Source of the DNA: Pseudoalteromonas apostichopi
GTDB lineage: Bacteria > Pseudomonadota > Gammaproteobacteria > Enterobacterales > Alteromonadaceae
Direction of reading: 5' to 3'
Assembly (NCBI RefSeq): GCF_030297135.1
Contig: NZ_AP028065.1
Location: forward strand, 868,001-932,000
DNA: 64,000 nucleotides
Every line of letters begins with the position of its first letter. Position 1 is the stretch's first letter. The position numbers were made by a program, and so were the translations under genes. Shown here one piece after another: positions 50,932 through 59,659 of the stretch. The notes beneath the pieces are model-generated. The model saw only the letters and a program-made list of their open reading frames with translations, was not told where the DNA came from and ran no database searches.

Positions 50932-52892
50932 GAGGATGCAATCAACATCAACCCCAGTAGCATAAACACCCGGCTTTGTCCGTCGGTTTGCGGAAGTGTC
51001 ATGCCGTTCGGTAGTTTGTTTCGTACTTGCATTGAACGCTCTGCAATCTCATTACCCGCATAGTTATCAACCGCAATAAAAGCTGTAAAAGGGCTGAGTA
51101 AATGATGCTGAAGTGCCAATGTTTCGACTTCTGCGCGTACCGCCTGTTTTTCGTTATATAGCAGCAGAGACTTAATTTTTTGTCTTGCCCAAAGCCTTGC
51201 TATACCTTCACCGCTTGCGGCATTATTCGTTGCTAAATTAATAGTCATTGGCCCTGAATTTGTTTGCCCCTTTAACGTTAAGTGCTGACTGCCATCAAGC
51301 TTTACTGCAACCAAAACAGGCTCAGAAAAATACAGGTCCGGTAACGGCGATGGCCAATATTCAAGTGCACCTTTATCGCCTTCAAGAGCAAGCTTTGTAA
51401 CAGCGGGGTGTGCCAGCTTATTAAAAAGCAGTTGCATTTTTGGCTGTACTTGACTGGTACTACTAATAAAAGTGAAAGTACCACGGCCAATATCGGCAGC
51501 CCTAGTCATAAAAAAGCTATTAGGTGCGCTGCCGATACCGACAGTAAAGAGCCTACTGTCACCTAAACCCGTTTGAATTTGCTTAAATAGCTGCGTTTCA
51601 TTACCAACACTGCCATCTGTTAAAAACACCACTTGGCGTACAAAACCATCATGCTGTTTACCATCAAGTACCTGAGTCAGTGCTTTTGCTATTTCGGTGC
51701 CACCATCTGCTTGTAAACCATAAATAAAGCGCTCTGCGCGGCGGATGTTAAAATCATTGGCAATCATAGGTGTATCACTTAATACCGACACTTCGTCATC
51801 AAAACCTATAATGTTAAAACTGTCATTTTCATCTAATAACGATAAGGCATAGAACAGGGCTTGTTTGGCCTGTTCCATAGATTGACCATGCATTGAGCCA
51901 GAGGTATCAATAACAAACACCATTTCACGCGAAAGGCGTGCCTGCGAGGTAAAGTGATCGCTTGGCGGCACTAACATCAGTAAGCCATATTCTTGCCCTG
52001 CTACTGTTTCGGTAAAAAATGCAGCTTGTGAATGGGCTTTATCAAGGGGTTTAAATTCGAGCTCAAAGTCTCTATCCATTGGAACATCACGATTAAGTGA
52101 TAATTGGTACTGACCAAAGCTTGGATTATCGATTTGCATGCCCGCTAAATTAGCGCTGATATCACTCAGTTCAAGGCCAATATCCATCGAGATAACAAGG
52201 TTTAAGCTCGCATCAGACTCTTGGCTTTTCGCACGGTAAAAAACAGGTTTTAACCAAGCTGATGCCACTTGCTCTGTGTCAGTTGTTGGCTCAAACTTTT
52301 TCTCTGTATTAACTGTTTGCTGAAGCGCTGCCGTCAAAGGTTCGTAACGCGGTGTAATCGCTGTAGGAAAACGCAATGAAAATACACCATCACGAAAACC
52401 GATGATCTCCTGATATTGCAAGGTGATTTCAATTTCTTCACCAGCTCCAAGGTTTGCCACATCGGTAGAGAAAATATTAGCACGTTGCTGACGCACTAAA
52501 GCGGCACGTTTACCCTGCTTTTGAGCTTGCTCAAATTGCTGTTCAGCCTGCTGCTTAAGGGCAATATTGCCTGTGATAATACGCTCACCAATTTGCATTT
52601 GCATGGCATGAACAGCACTTTCATCAGGCAACGGAAACACATACCGGGCATTTACCGAAAATGGGTGCGGGTTTTGATAACGCTGTTTAACAACAACATG
52701 ATTAATAAGCCCGGTGAGCGTCATAGTGACATCGTTTTTCACTAATAAACCCGACGACACTTGGCTATTTGAGTCATCATAAAAACGCAGTTCGGCACTG
52801 GCATTTTCAGCAAATGCTGGATTAACGGCATAGCCTAATAAGAGGATAAAAAGGCTCCCAAAAAGAAGCCTTTTGGTACGGTTACTCAACAT
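50907..52892 (-). CDS. Marine proteobacterial sortase target protein (VIT-VWA)
   Basis: A 661-residue exported protein. Signal peptide (LLFGSLFILLLGYAVNPAFA), VIT domain (about 30-165; VVVKQRYQNPHPFSVNARYVFPLPDESAV), then a VWA domain (about 300-470) with the metal-binding MIDAS DTSGSMHG, as in inter-alpha-trypsin inhibitor heavy chains. The C-terminus has the sorting signal LPQTDG, one membrane span and a basic end (WQWRR). It is the one dedicated substrate of the adjacent sortase, which should cut within LPQTDG. The biological role of this surface protein is not known. Intact. Confidence 0.94.
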   Translation of the reverse strand: MLSNRTKRLLFGSLFILLLGYAVNPAFAENASAELRFYDDSNSQVSSGLLVKNDVTMTLTGLINHVVVKQRYQNPHPFSVNARYVFPLPDESAVHAMQMQIGERIITGNIALKQQAEQQFEQAQKQGKRAALVRQQRANIFSTDVANLGAGEEIEITLQYQEIIGFRDGVFSLRFPTAITPRYEPLTAALQQTVNTEKKFEPTTDTEQVASAWLKPVFYRAKSQESDASLNLVISMDIGLELSDISANLAGMQIDNPSFGQYQLSLNRDVPMDRDFELEFKPLDKAHSQAAFFTETVAGQEYGLLMLVPPSDHFTSQARLSREMVFVIDTSGSMHGQSMEQAKQALFYALSLLDENDSFNIIGFDDEVSVLSDTPMIANDFNIRRAERFIYGLQADGGTEIAKALTQVLDGKQHDGFVRQVVFLTDGSVGNETQLFKQIQTGLGDSRLFTVGIGSAPNSFFMTRAADIGRGTFTFISSTSQVQPKMQLLFNKLAHPAVTKLALEGDKGALEYWPSPLPDLYFSEPVLVAVKLDGSQHLTLKGQTNSGPMTINLATNNAASGEGIARLWARQKIKSLLLYNEKQAVRAEVETLALQHHLLSPFTAFIAVDNYAGNEIAERSMQVRNKLPNGMTLPQTDGQSRVFMLLGLMLIASSWLWQWRR

Positions 52893-52918
52893 ATTATGTC
52901 ACTCCATCGACAGATGAA

Positions 52919-53656
52919 TTAGTGGTTACTTTGCGCTGTGCGTAAACGACTTTGTGCCACAGGGCGTGTCGTTAAGGTTACGCGGCGATCAAACACGTTG
53001 TCTTCGTAGTTATTTGAATCAGCGACACTTTGCTGCTCACCAAAGGCGGTTGCGGTTAAACGGGTATGAGGCACGCCTTGCTTAATCAAATAACTTTGCA
53101 CTGCATTTACACGCTGTTTCGAGAGCATTAAATTAGCTAGCTCATCACCGCGCTGATCAGCAAAACCACTTAAATCGATAGCAAGATTTGGCTGGGCTAT
53201 GAGTAACTGCGCGACTTTGTCGAGTTGATTAGCAAAGTGCGGAGCTATTTCGCTAGAGCCGGTTTTAAACTGTACCGTCATAGCCAGTAAGGTGTTTAAT
53301 TGGGCTTGTAGTAACTGCTCTTTTTCATCAGCTAATAATTCAAGTTGCTCACTAAGGGCTTCATTATCAGCAATCACTTGTTGGTAATCTGCGGTTTGCT
53401 CTTTCATTAAAACTAATGCGTGGGCTTGCTCATCAATGGTGTTTTCTGCCGCTTCTTTTTCGCCAATTAAGCCACCAGCAAACGCGCCAATAAATGCGCC
53501 AACTGGGCCTCCTACTATGCCACCTACAACTGCACCAGCACCTAGGCCAATGGCCGTTTCTTTCGGTGTCTCTTGTTTTGTTTTACTCGCAGCTTCTGCA
53601 AAAGGGGTTGCAGTTAGAGCTGATGTGATGACAGCGGCAATAATTAATTTTTTCAT
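52919..53656 (-). CDS. pdsO: Sortase-associated OmpA-like protein PdsO
   Basis: A 245-residue exported protein. Signal peptide (ITSALTATPFAEA), a glycine-zipper region (GLGAGAVVGGIVGGPVGAFIGAFAGGLIGE), a coiled coil (about 85-120), and a C-terminal OmpA-like peptidoglycan-binding domain (about 125-235; IDLSGFADQRGDELANLMLSKQRVNAVQSYL). This combination is typical of PdsO in the proteobacterial dedicated sortase system. It lies 26 bases upstream of the sortase target on the same strand. It may anchor the sorted protein or the sortase to the cell wall. Divergent from the pds two-component genes. Confidence 0.92.
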   Translation of the reverse strand: MKKLIIAAVITSALTATPFAEAASKTKQETPKETAIGLGAGAVVGGIVGGPVGAFIGAFAGGLIGEKEAAENTIDEQAHALVLMKEQTADYQQVIADNEALSEQLELLADEKEQLLQAQLNTLLAMTVQFKTGSSEIAPHFANQLDKVAQLLIAQPNLAIDLSGFADQRGDELANLMLSKQRVNAVQSYLIKQGVPHTRLTATAFGEQQSVADSNNYEDNVFDRRVTLTTRPVAQSRLRTAQSNH

Positions 53657-53875
53657 GTTTTAATCCTTTTTCTACTTAATTGCTTGGCAACATTGGTTGG
53701 TGTTGCGAACTTGGTATGGAGCTATTGAAACAAGTCGAAATGGCAATAAAAGGGATCAAAAAAGGCAAACTGCTGAGCAATTGTGGCAGAAAAATGGCAA
53801 TCGCGTTTTTGCCAGTACGCAAGGCAAAAAATTAGGTATAGTTCGCTATAGAAAGAATTTAAGTAAGTATTAACA

Positions 53876-54565
53876 ATGAAGAAAATAGCAATCGTTGAAG
53901 ATGAAACAGCAATCCGCGAAAACTACACAGAAATGCTCAGTGCTCAGGGCTATCAAGTTGTAGGCTTTGCTGACAGAGCTAGTGCTGAACTGGCATTTAG
54001 TCAATCTTTACCAGATTTAGCCATTGTTGATATTGGCCTTGGCCATGAAGTGGATGGTGGTTTTTTACTTTGCCAAACATTACGCAGTCTATCTAAAACC
54101 TTACCGATTATATTTTTAACCGCCCGTGATAGCGAAATTGATACCGTATGCGGCCTGCGTATGGGAGCTGACGATTACTTAACCAAAGACATCAGTATGG
54201 CACATCTTGCTGCTCGCATTGGCGCATTGTTTAGGCGCCTTGATGCCTTCGACCAACCAGCTGATCAAACCGCTCTTTTGCATCGCGGTCCATTAAAGTT
54301 AGATACCCAGCGCATGCAGGTTTTTTGGCAAGAGCAACTGGTTGATTTAACTGTGACAGAATTTTGGATGGTGCATTCACTTGCACAGCGCCCAGGCCAT
54401 GTAAAAAGCCGTAACGAATTAATGAGTGATGCGAAAATTTATGTTGATGACAGCACCATTACCTCGCACGTAAAACGCATTCGTAAAAAGTTTATTGCCT
54501 TAGATGATGCGTTTGACTGCATTGATACAGTGTACGGTATGGGTTACCGCTGGGAGCAAGCTTAA
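53876..54565 (+). CDS. pdsR: Dedicated sortase system response regulator PdsR
   Basis: A 229-residue OmpR-family regulator. The receiver domain has EDE near the start (AIVEDETAIREN), the phosphoacceptor in LAIVDIGLGHEVDGG and the Lys in YLTKDIS (the usual KP is KD here). The winged-helix C-terminus includes LTVTEFWMVHSLAQRPGHVKSR, ITSHVKRIRKKF and GMGYRW. It overlaps the kinase gene by one base (TAATG). It faces away from pdsO across 219 bases, so both promoters lie there and PdsR probably controls the sortase genes. Confidence 0.93.
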   Translation: MKKIAIVEDETAIRENYTEMLSAQGYQVVGFADRASAELAFSQSLPDLAIVDIGLGHEVDGGFLLCQTLRSLSKTLPIIFLTARDSEIDTVCGLRMGADDYLTKDISMAHLAARIGALFRRLDAFDQPADQTALLHRGPLKLDTQRMQVFWQEQLVDLTVTEFWMVHSLAQRPGHVKSRNELMSDAKIYVDDSTITSHVKRIRKKFIALDDAFDCIDTVYGMGYRWEQA

Positions 54566-56691
54566 TGCTGCGTTTTGGGCTTAGAACAAAGTTTATTTTC
54601 TTATCCTGCTTTTTGTTTTTATTGCCTTGGCTTGGCTATGAATATGTTTGGGAAATGGAAAAGTTCTTAAGACAAGGCCAAGAAAAAACCTTAGTTGGTA
54701 CAACCCGCGCGCTAGCAACTGCATTACATGAGCGGCCCGCTTTATTTGACTCGCAAACCAATTTTTTAGATCAAGTTGTAAAAGGTCGAGATTTATATGC
54801 CTATAACCTAAATAACCCGATTCAACTTGATGGTAAATTGTCGGAGTGGCAACCTTATCAAAGTTTATTTTGGCATTATGACAAGCGCTACTTACAGGGG
54901 TTAAGTAACGATCATCAAGATAGTGATCTAAGTTTTGATCACATGGTAGGCAAATACGAAAACTTCCTTTATGCGGCTTTTAAAGTCACAGATAGTTCAC
55001 TGGTGTATCGTGCTAAAAATGTGCTTAGTTTTACCCGTAATGATCACTTACAGATCATGTTAAAAACACCTGAAGGTAAATTTAATAGTTATGTGGTGGC
55101 CGCCCGCCAAGATGGTTGGGTTAATGCCTTTGATGCTACAACACAAGAGCCTGTCACGAAAATTCAAGGCTATTTCAAAAGCACCGACACGGGTTACAAT
55201 ATAGAGCTGCGTTTTCCGCTTGCGATGCTAGGTAATAAGCTTGGTTTTGCGATTGAAGATTGGGATGAAGACAAGGTTGAGCCTCAGCTTATGTCGACCT
55301 CAAACCTACAAAACCCCAATGATATCGGCTCTGTTTTAGTGCCTTCGCCAGAAATTAACCGTATTTTGAAAGGCATGGGCCACAGTGGCAGTCGAATTTG
55401 GGTGGTCGATAACCATCATCGTGTACTTGCACAATCAGGCTCAATTCACCATGCCGATGGTGTTTGGGCAGACGGCCTAAAAGAGGAGCCCGCAACAACC
55501 TGGTGGCAACGTTTTGAGCAAGATTACTTACACCCTCTGTACTATAAGATTCTGACGCGCCCAGAGAATGAATTCATTGATACCTTACATGACGTAGCAG
55601 CGATGCAAGGCACACATATTGCGAGTGCCTTAAAAGGAAAACCCGCATCATCATGGCGCTTAACCCCAGATAACAAAGCCGTTATTTTATCGGCGGCCTA
55701 CCCTATTTGGATCCAAGATAAAGTAATTGGTGCAGTAATCGCAGAAGAAACTACCAACGGCGTGCGTACATTACGTAACAAGTCACTAGAAAAGCTATTT
55801 AATGTCATTTTAGCGGTGATGCTTGTTGGCACTGTGACCCTGTTCTTTTTTGCTTCAAGAATTTCCAGCCGTATCCGCCGCTTACGTGATAATGCTGAAC
55901 AAGCCATTGATGCTCAAGGGCGGATCACTGGCAACATAACCTATGCCGACTCTAATGATGAAATTGGCGACCTTTCTCGCAGCTTTGCCAATATTGTTAG
56001 TCGCTTAAGTGGTTATACTGATTATTTAGAAAATATGTCATCACGGCTATCCCATGAGCTGCGTACACCTGTGGCTGTTGTTCGTTCATCTCTTGAAAAT
56101 TTACAAATGCAGCCACAATCTGAGCTCAGCCAAAAATACTTAGACCGTGCCAGTGAAGGGGTTGAGCGATTAGGGAAAATTATTACCACCATGAGTGAAG
56201 CGACGCGTCTAGAACAAAGCATTCAAAACGCCGAAACAGAAGAGTTTGATCTCACCAAGGTGATCACTGGATGTATGCAAGGCTATCAAATAACCTATGG
56301 TGAAAGCCTATTTACTCTATCGCTTGATAAAGAACCATTGAATGTCAGTGGAGCACCAGAGTTTATTGCCCAATTACTCGATAAACTTATCAACAATGCA
56401 CTTGAATTTAAAACCCCACAAAGCACAATTTCAGTTAGCTTAACCAAGCAAGATCAACATGCGCTATTAACGATTAGCAACCAAGGGCCTTTGTTACCCG
56501 ATGGTTTAGTTGAACACATTTTTGACTCAATGGTATCTGTGAGGAGCCAACAACATCAGCAGCAGCCTCATTTAGGCTTAGGTCTTTACATTGTAAGGCT
56601 TATTTGCGATTACCATCACGGTAAGGTATTGGCAGAAAATTTAGATGATGGCACAGGTGTTGTGTTTACTGTGAAGCTGCCTATTAAATAA
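54565..56691 (+). CDS. pdsS: Dedicated sortase system histidine kinase PdsS
   Basis: A 708-residue membrane kinase. One N-terminal span (FIFLSCFLFLLPWLGYEYV), a large periplasmic region of about 380 residues, a second span (VILAVMLVGTVTLFFFA, about 412-430), HAMP, HisKA with SRLSHELRTPVAVVRSSL, and HATPase with KLINNALEFKT and LGLGLYIVRL. The periplasmic part contains NPIQLDGKLSEWQPYQSLFW..., which looks like a CBM9-type carbohydrate-binding fold, suggesting that it senses glycans. The G1 box is weak (ISNQGPLLPDG lacks the DxGxG Asp), so ATP binding may differ. Usual length for this family. Confidence 0.93.
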   Translation: MLRFGLRTKFIFLSCFLFLLPWLGYEYVWEMEKFLRQGQEKTLVGTTRALATALHERPALFDSQTNFLDQVVKGRDLYAYNLNNPIQLDGKLSEWQPYQSLFWHYDKRYLQGLSNDHQDSDLSFDHMVGKYENFLYAAFKVTDSSLVYRAKNVLSFTRNDHLQIMLKTPEGKFNSYVVAARQDGWVNAFDATTQEPVTKIQGYFKSTDTGYNIELRFPLAMLGNKLGFAIEDWDEDKVEPQLMSTSNLQNPNDIGSVLVPSPEINRILKGMGHSGSRIWVVDNHHRVLAQSGSIHHADGVWADGLKEEPATTWWQRFEQDYLHPLYYKILTRPENEFIDTLHDVAAMQGTHIASALKGKPASSWRLTPDNKAVILSAAYPIWIQDKVIGAVIAEETTNGVRTLRNKSLEKLFNVILAVMLVGTVTLFFFASRISSRIRRLRDNAEQAIDAQGRITGNITYADSNDEIGDLSRSFANIVSRLSGYTDYLENMSSRLSHELRTPVAVVRSSLENLQMQPQSELSQKYLDRASEGVERLGKIITTMSEATRLEQSIQNAETEEFDLTKVITGCMQGYQITYGESLFTLSLDKEPLNVSGAPEFIAQLLDKLINNALEFKTPQSTISVSLTKQDQHALLTISNQGPLLPDGLVEHIFDSMVSVRSQQHQQQPHLGLGLYIVRLICDYHHGKVLAENLDDGTGVVFTVKLPIK

Positions 56692-56802
56692 GCACATTTG
56701 CGTTACATATGATTACAGTTTAGAGACGTTATATTCACCAATAATTCAGATTACAGAACGTAATATTTGTATTACAAAAGGAAAATATTTTTGGAGAGCA
56801 TC

Positions 56803-56973
56803 ATGCGATCTGGATTACAACGTGAAGAGATTGAATTCATTATGGGGCTATTTAACCATAATGAAGTAACAGATAAACAAGCGGCTCCAAAAAAGCAGCC
56901 AGTAAAAACTGACACAAAAAAAGTTGATACAGCGCAATATAAAGCAAACTACAAAGCAACTTATTTGACCTGA
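56803..56973 (+). CDS. Small hypothetical protein, Lys-rich tail
   Basis: A 56-residue protein from MRSGLQREEIEFIMG, preceded by GGAG six bases before the ATG; an earlier Met in frame lacks such a site. The first 20 residues form a short amphipathic helix and the rest is a Lys/Gln/Thr-rich low-complexity tail. No family is known to me. It lies 110 bases after pdsS on the same strand and 50 bases before another small gene. It could be a late member of the pds unit or an independent stress-type microprotein. Confidence 0.5.
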   Translation: MRSGLQREEIEFIMGLFNHNEVTDKQAAPKKQPVKTDTKKVDTAQYKANYKATYLT

Positions 56974-57023
56974 CTAAGCTGACATCATTACAATGGCGCA
57001 CTTTCTAAAGATGGCATTCTGTA

Positions 57024-57233
57024 ATGAAAAAACACTCACCTAAAAAAGAACTGATTTTACTGCCTGTTTTATTCGTGGCTATTCTGCTTTGTGTTGCAGG
57101 GCACTTCCTACTTCAGCCTAACTATCAAGACAGTCATACCGTTGAGTATTTACTTGCTGCACTTCCATTTGCCTTGTTTGGATTAGTAATTATCGCCTTT
57201 AAAGTTGCCAGCAAAAACGATAACCAAGAATAG
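57024..57233 (+). CDS. Small two-span membrane protein
   Basis: A 69-residue protein with two likely membrane spans (LILLPVLFVAILLCVAGHFLL, about 10-30, and YLLAALPFALFGLVIIAFKV, about 43-62) and polar ends. It has no signal peptidase site and no recognised family. It follows a small Lys-rich protein gene by 50 bases on the same strand and converges on the DUF1543 gene. There is no strong ribosome-binding site, which lowers confidence; the consistent hydrophobic pattern supports it. Confidence 0.55.
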   Translation: MKKHSPKKELILLPVLFVAILLCVAGHFLLQPNYQDSHTVEYLLAALPFALFGLVIIAFKVASKNDNQE

Positions 57234-57275
57234 TTAATACCAACTCGCTTAATTAAGTATTATTGAGCATAGATA

Positions 57276-57776
57276 TCACAATACATGATAACCAAACCAG
57301 TCGGGCTTCATGGCTTGTGCCTGCCCACTTGGCGTTAATTTGATTGATAAGTTGCTATCAAGCAAATCAATCGCAAAACAATCGTCCACATCGTGTAAAT
57401 CATCTTTATGAAGATGAGTCATTCCAGCTAATAAAGACTCTTTAGCGCGTTGCTTTGCTTCTTCACTGCTACTCGCAACGTACAAGGCAAAATCATGTTG
57501 CTCAGCAAGACTATCTGCTCGGTAGGCACCTAAATTCACAAAATACAGTTTTTCAGCTTGGCTATGTTGAGTATCAACTACTTCAACCTGATAGCCATCG
57601 ATATGCTGAATTTGCATGTAGCTATCCATATGTACTTTGCTTTTATCACCCACCCACTGTGCTTTAAGCTTTGAATAGGTTTGTTCAATGTTATCGCCTA
57701 CGACAAATCTAACATCGTGCATTTCAATGTGGCATCCTTGAATACGACCGCCCAAATAGACTAAAAAAAGTGCCAT
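57276..57776 (-). CDS. DUF1543 family protein
   Basis: A 166-residue soluble protein of the DUF1543 family. The typical start LFLVYLGGRIQGCHIEMHDVRFVVGDNIEQTY is followed by a second similar half (LYFVNLGAYRADSLAEQHDFALYVASSSEEAKQRAK), so the protein looks like an internal duplication of one alpha-beta unit. The function is unknown. It lies 8 bases after glrR on the same strand, the place occupied by glnB in enterobacteria, and may belong to the same transcript. Confidence 0.88.
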   Translation of the reverse strand: MALFLVYLGGRIQGCHIEMHDVRFVVGDNIEQTYSKLKAQWVGDKSKVHMDSYMQIQHIDGYQVEVVDTQHSQAEKLYFVNLGAYRADSLAEQHDFALYVASSSEEAKQRAKESLLAGMTHLHKDDLHDVDDCFAIDLLDSNLSIKLTPSGQAQAMKPDWFGYHVL

Positions 57777-57784
57777 GTTTTTCC

Positions 57785-59128
57785 TTATATTAAGCTTTCA
57801 ACATTAATATTGTGCTTTTTAATTAATTTATAAAAATCTGAGCGATTACGTTTCGCAAGCTTAGCGGCTTCGGCAACATTACCCGCTGACATTTTCAGCG
57901 TATTAATTAAATAATCTCGCTCAAATTCTTTTTTTGCATCATTTAAAGAAAGCGGCTCAGCAATACTAGCATTGCTGTTTAATGCACTTTCTACGAGCTG
58001 AGCTGCAATCACTTTACCGGGTGTTAGGGCTACTACCTGCTCTATCACATTCTGTAATTGACGAATATTACCCGGCCAGTCATAGCGAACCAAGGCATGC
58101 ATCGCATCATTAGCAAATTGCTTTTGCTCTTGTCCCATACGTTTAGCAATTAAACCTGCAAAATGCTGTGCTAGCAAACTAATATCTTCTCTGCGCTCAC
58201 AAAGCGGAGGGAGTTTTAAGTTCACCACATTTAATCGGTAATATAAATCTTCACGGAATTGCTGGTTGCTGATTGCCTCAGGGAGGTTCTTGTGAGTCGC
58301 TGACACCACCCTCACATCAATTGGGATTTCTTCTTGAAAGCCCACAGGGCGAATGGTTTTCTCTTGTAAAACCCTTAGCAGCTTTACTTGTAAATTTAGC
58401 GGCATATCACCTATTTCGTCTAGAAAAAGGGTACCACCTTGGGCTTGTTGAAACAAACCTTGGTGGTCTTTTACCGCGCCTGTAAACGCGCCTTTTTTAT
58501 GACCAAACAATTCAGACTCTAAAAGCTCCCCCGGCACAGCGCCGCAGTTAATAGCAACAAATGGCCCTTCACTAACATGGCTATGTTGATGTATCGCTTG
58601 TGCTAGCAGCTCTTTACCTGTTCCGCTAGCACCGGAAATCAACACATTCACTTGCGTTGGGCCAAGCAATTTAACTTGCTCAAGTAAATGCAACATCGCG
58701 CCGCTGCGGGTGACAATATTTGTTTGTGTCGGTGTTTCATCACCATGTACACCATGGATCTCGATAGCTTTAGCAAGGCTGTCGAACAGCTCATCTTTAT
58801 CAACCGGCTTGGTAATAAACGCAAATATACCTTGTTTAGTTGCTTCAACTGCATCAGGAATCGAACCATGCGCTGTCATCATAATCACCGGCATCGAAGG
58901 ATAACGACTTTGCAGCTGGCGATGCAGGGCCATGCCGTCCATTTCATCCATTCTTAAGTCAGTGATCACCGCATCATAGGTTTGGCTTTTTAGCGCTTGT
59001 AATGCCTCAATGCCACTTTCAACAGTACTTACCAAGTAGCCTTTAGACTCAATTCTAATCGCCAATAACTTTAATAAACTAGCATCGTCATCAACTAATA
59101 GAACTCGTGGTTTTGTTACTTCATTCAT
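57785..59128 (-). CDS. glrR: Sigma-54-dependent response regulator GlrR (QseF)
   Basis: A 447-residue regulator. The receiver domain (1-120) has the phosphoacceptor in DAVITDLRMDEMDG and Lys in ITKPVDKD. The sigma-54 AAA+ domain (about 135-370) has Walker A GASGTGKE, the sigma-54 contact loop GAFTGA, Walker B TLFLDEIGD and the arginine finger region FREDLYYRLNVV. The C-terminal Fis-type helix-turn-helix (about 405-445) has GNVAEAAKLAKRNRSDFYKLI. It ends the glrK-qseG-glrR operon. In enterobacteria GlrR activates the small RNA gene glmY; the target here is unknown. Confidence 0.94.
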   Translation of the reverse strand: MNEVTKPRVLLVDDDASLLKLLAIRIESKGYLVSTVESGIEALQALKSQTYDAVITDLRMDEMDGMALHRQLQSRYPSMPVIMMTAHGSIPDAVEATKQGIFAFITKPVDKDELFDSLAKAIEIHGVHGDETPTQTNIVTRSGAMLHLLEQVKLLGPTQVNVLISGASGTGKELLAQAIHQHSHVSEGPFVAINCGAVPGELLESELFGHKKGAFTGAVKDHQGLFQQAQGGTLFLDEIGDMPLNLQVKLLRVLQEKTIRPVGFQEEIPIDVRVVSATHKNLPEAISNQQFREDLYYRLNVVNLKLPPLCERREDISLLAQHFAGLIAKRMGQEQKQFANDAMHALVRYDWPGNIRQLQNVIEQVVALTPGKVIAAQLVESALNSNASIAEPLSLNDAKKEFERDYLINTLKMSAGNVAEAAKLAKRNRSDFYKLIKKHNINVESLI

Positions 59129-59130
59129 GG

Positions 59131-59658
59131 TTACTGCTCCTTGGTTTCTTCACGTAGCAGAAGTTGTTGTTCGATAGTCGCAAGCGACGATAAGGTTTTT
59201 TCCATTTCATCACTCAGCGCTTGCTTTGCTTGTTTTGCCGCTAAACTTTGCTGTAAATATTGCTTTTGTAGCCAAAGATACTGCTTAATATCATCTGGCC
59301 AATAATAAGCACGGTCGCTTTTATCAAGCAGGTTAAGGGCCTTTTCAGGTTCTGAAGCAGCGAATAAACATATCGACTCAAAAAGACGTTTTAGTTCATT
59401 TTCACCAACATAATTTACTTTGTCAGATTTTGCTTTAAAGCCACCACACTTGGCAGCATGCCATGCAATAACGGTACTTGCGGACGGATACAAAGGCTCA
59501 CTTTTTGGTCGAGGTTTAGGGTTAGGTTGCCCATCAGGTTTAACCTCTGCTTTCGGCTCTACTTGTTCTGGCTCAACATTCTTTTGCGTGAGCGTGCACC
59601 CAGTTATAAAAAACGTGCCTATAACAAGCATAAAACTGGCTTTATTAGCTAAGCCCAT
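59131..59658 (-). CDS. qseG: QseG-like outer-membrane lipoprotein
   Basis: A 175-residue lipoprotein: signal sequence with lipobox (GTFFITGC) followed by a Pro/Lys-rich linker (VEPKAEVKPDGQPNPKPRPKSEP) and a helical C-terminal domain of about 110 residues (CGGFKAKSDKVNYVGENELKRLFESICLFA; then coiled coil). Its position between glrK and glrR is that of QseG (YfhG), which in E. coli binds the GlrK sensor and stimulates it. Sequence conservation of this family is low, so position carries much of the weight. It starts 1 base after the kinase stop codon and ends 2 bases before glrR. Confidence 0.82.
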   Translation of the reverse strand: MGLANKASFMLVIGTFFITGCTLTQKNVEPEQVEPKAEVKPDGQPNPKPRPKSEPLYPSASTVIAWHAAKCGGFKAKSDKVNYVGENELKRLFESICLFAASEPEKALNLLDKSDRAYYWPDDIKQYLWLQKQYLQQSLAAKQAKQALSDEMEKTLSSLATIEQQLLLREETKEQ

Positions 59659-59659
59659 A

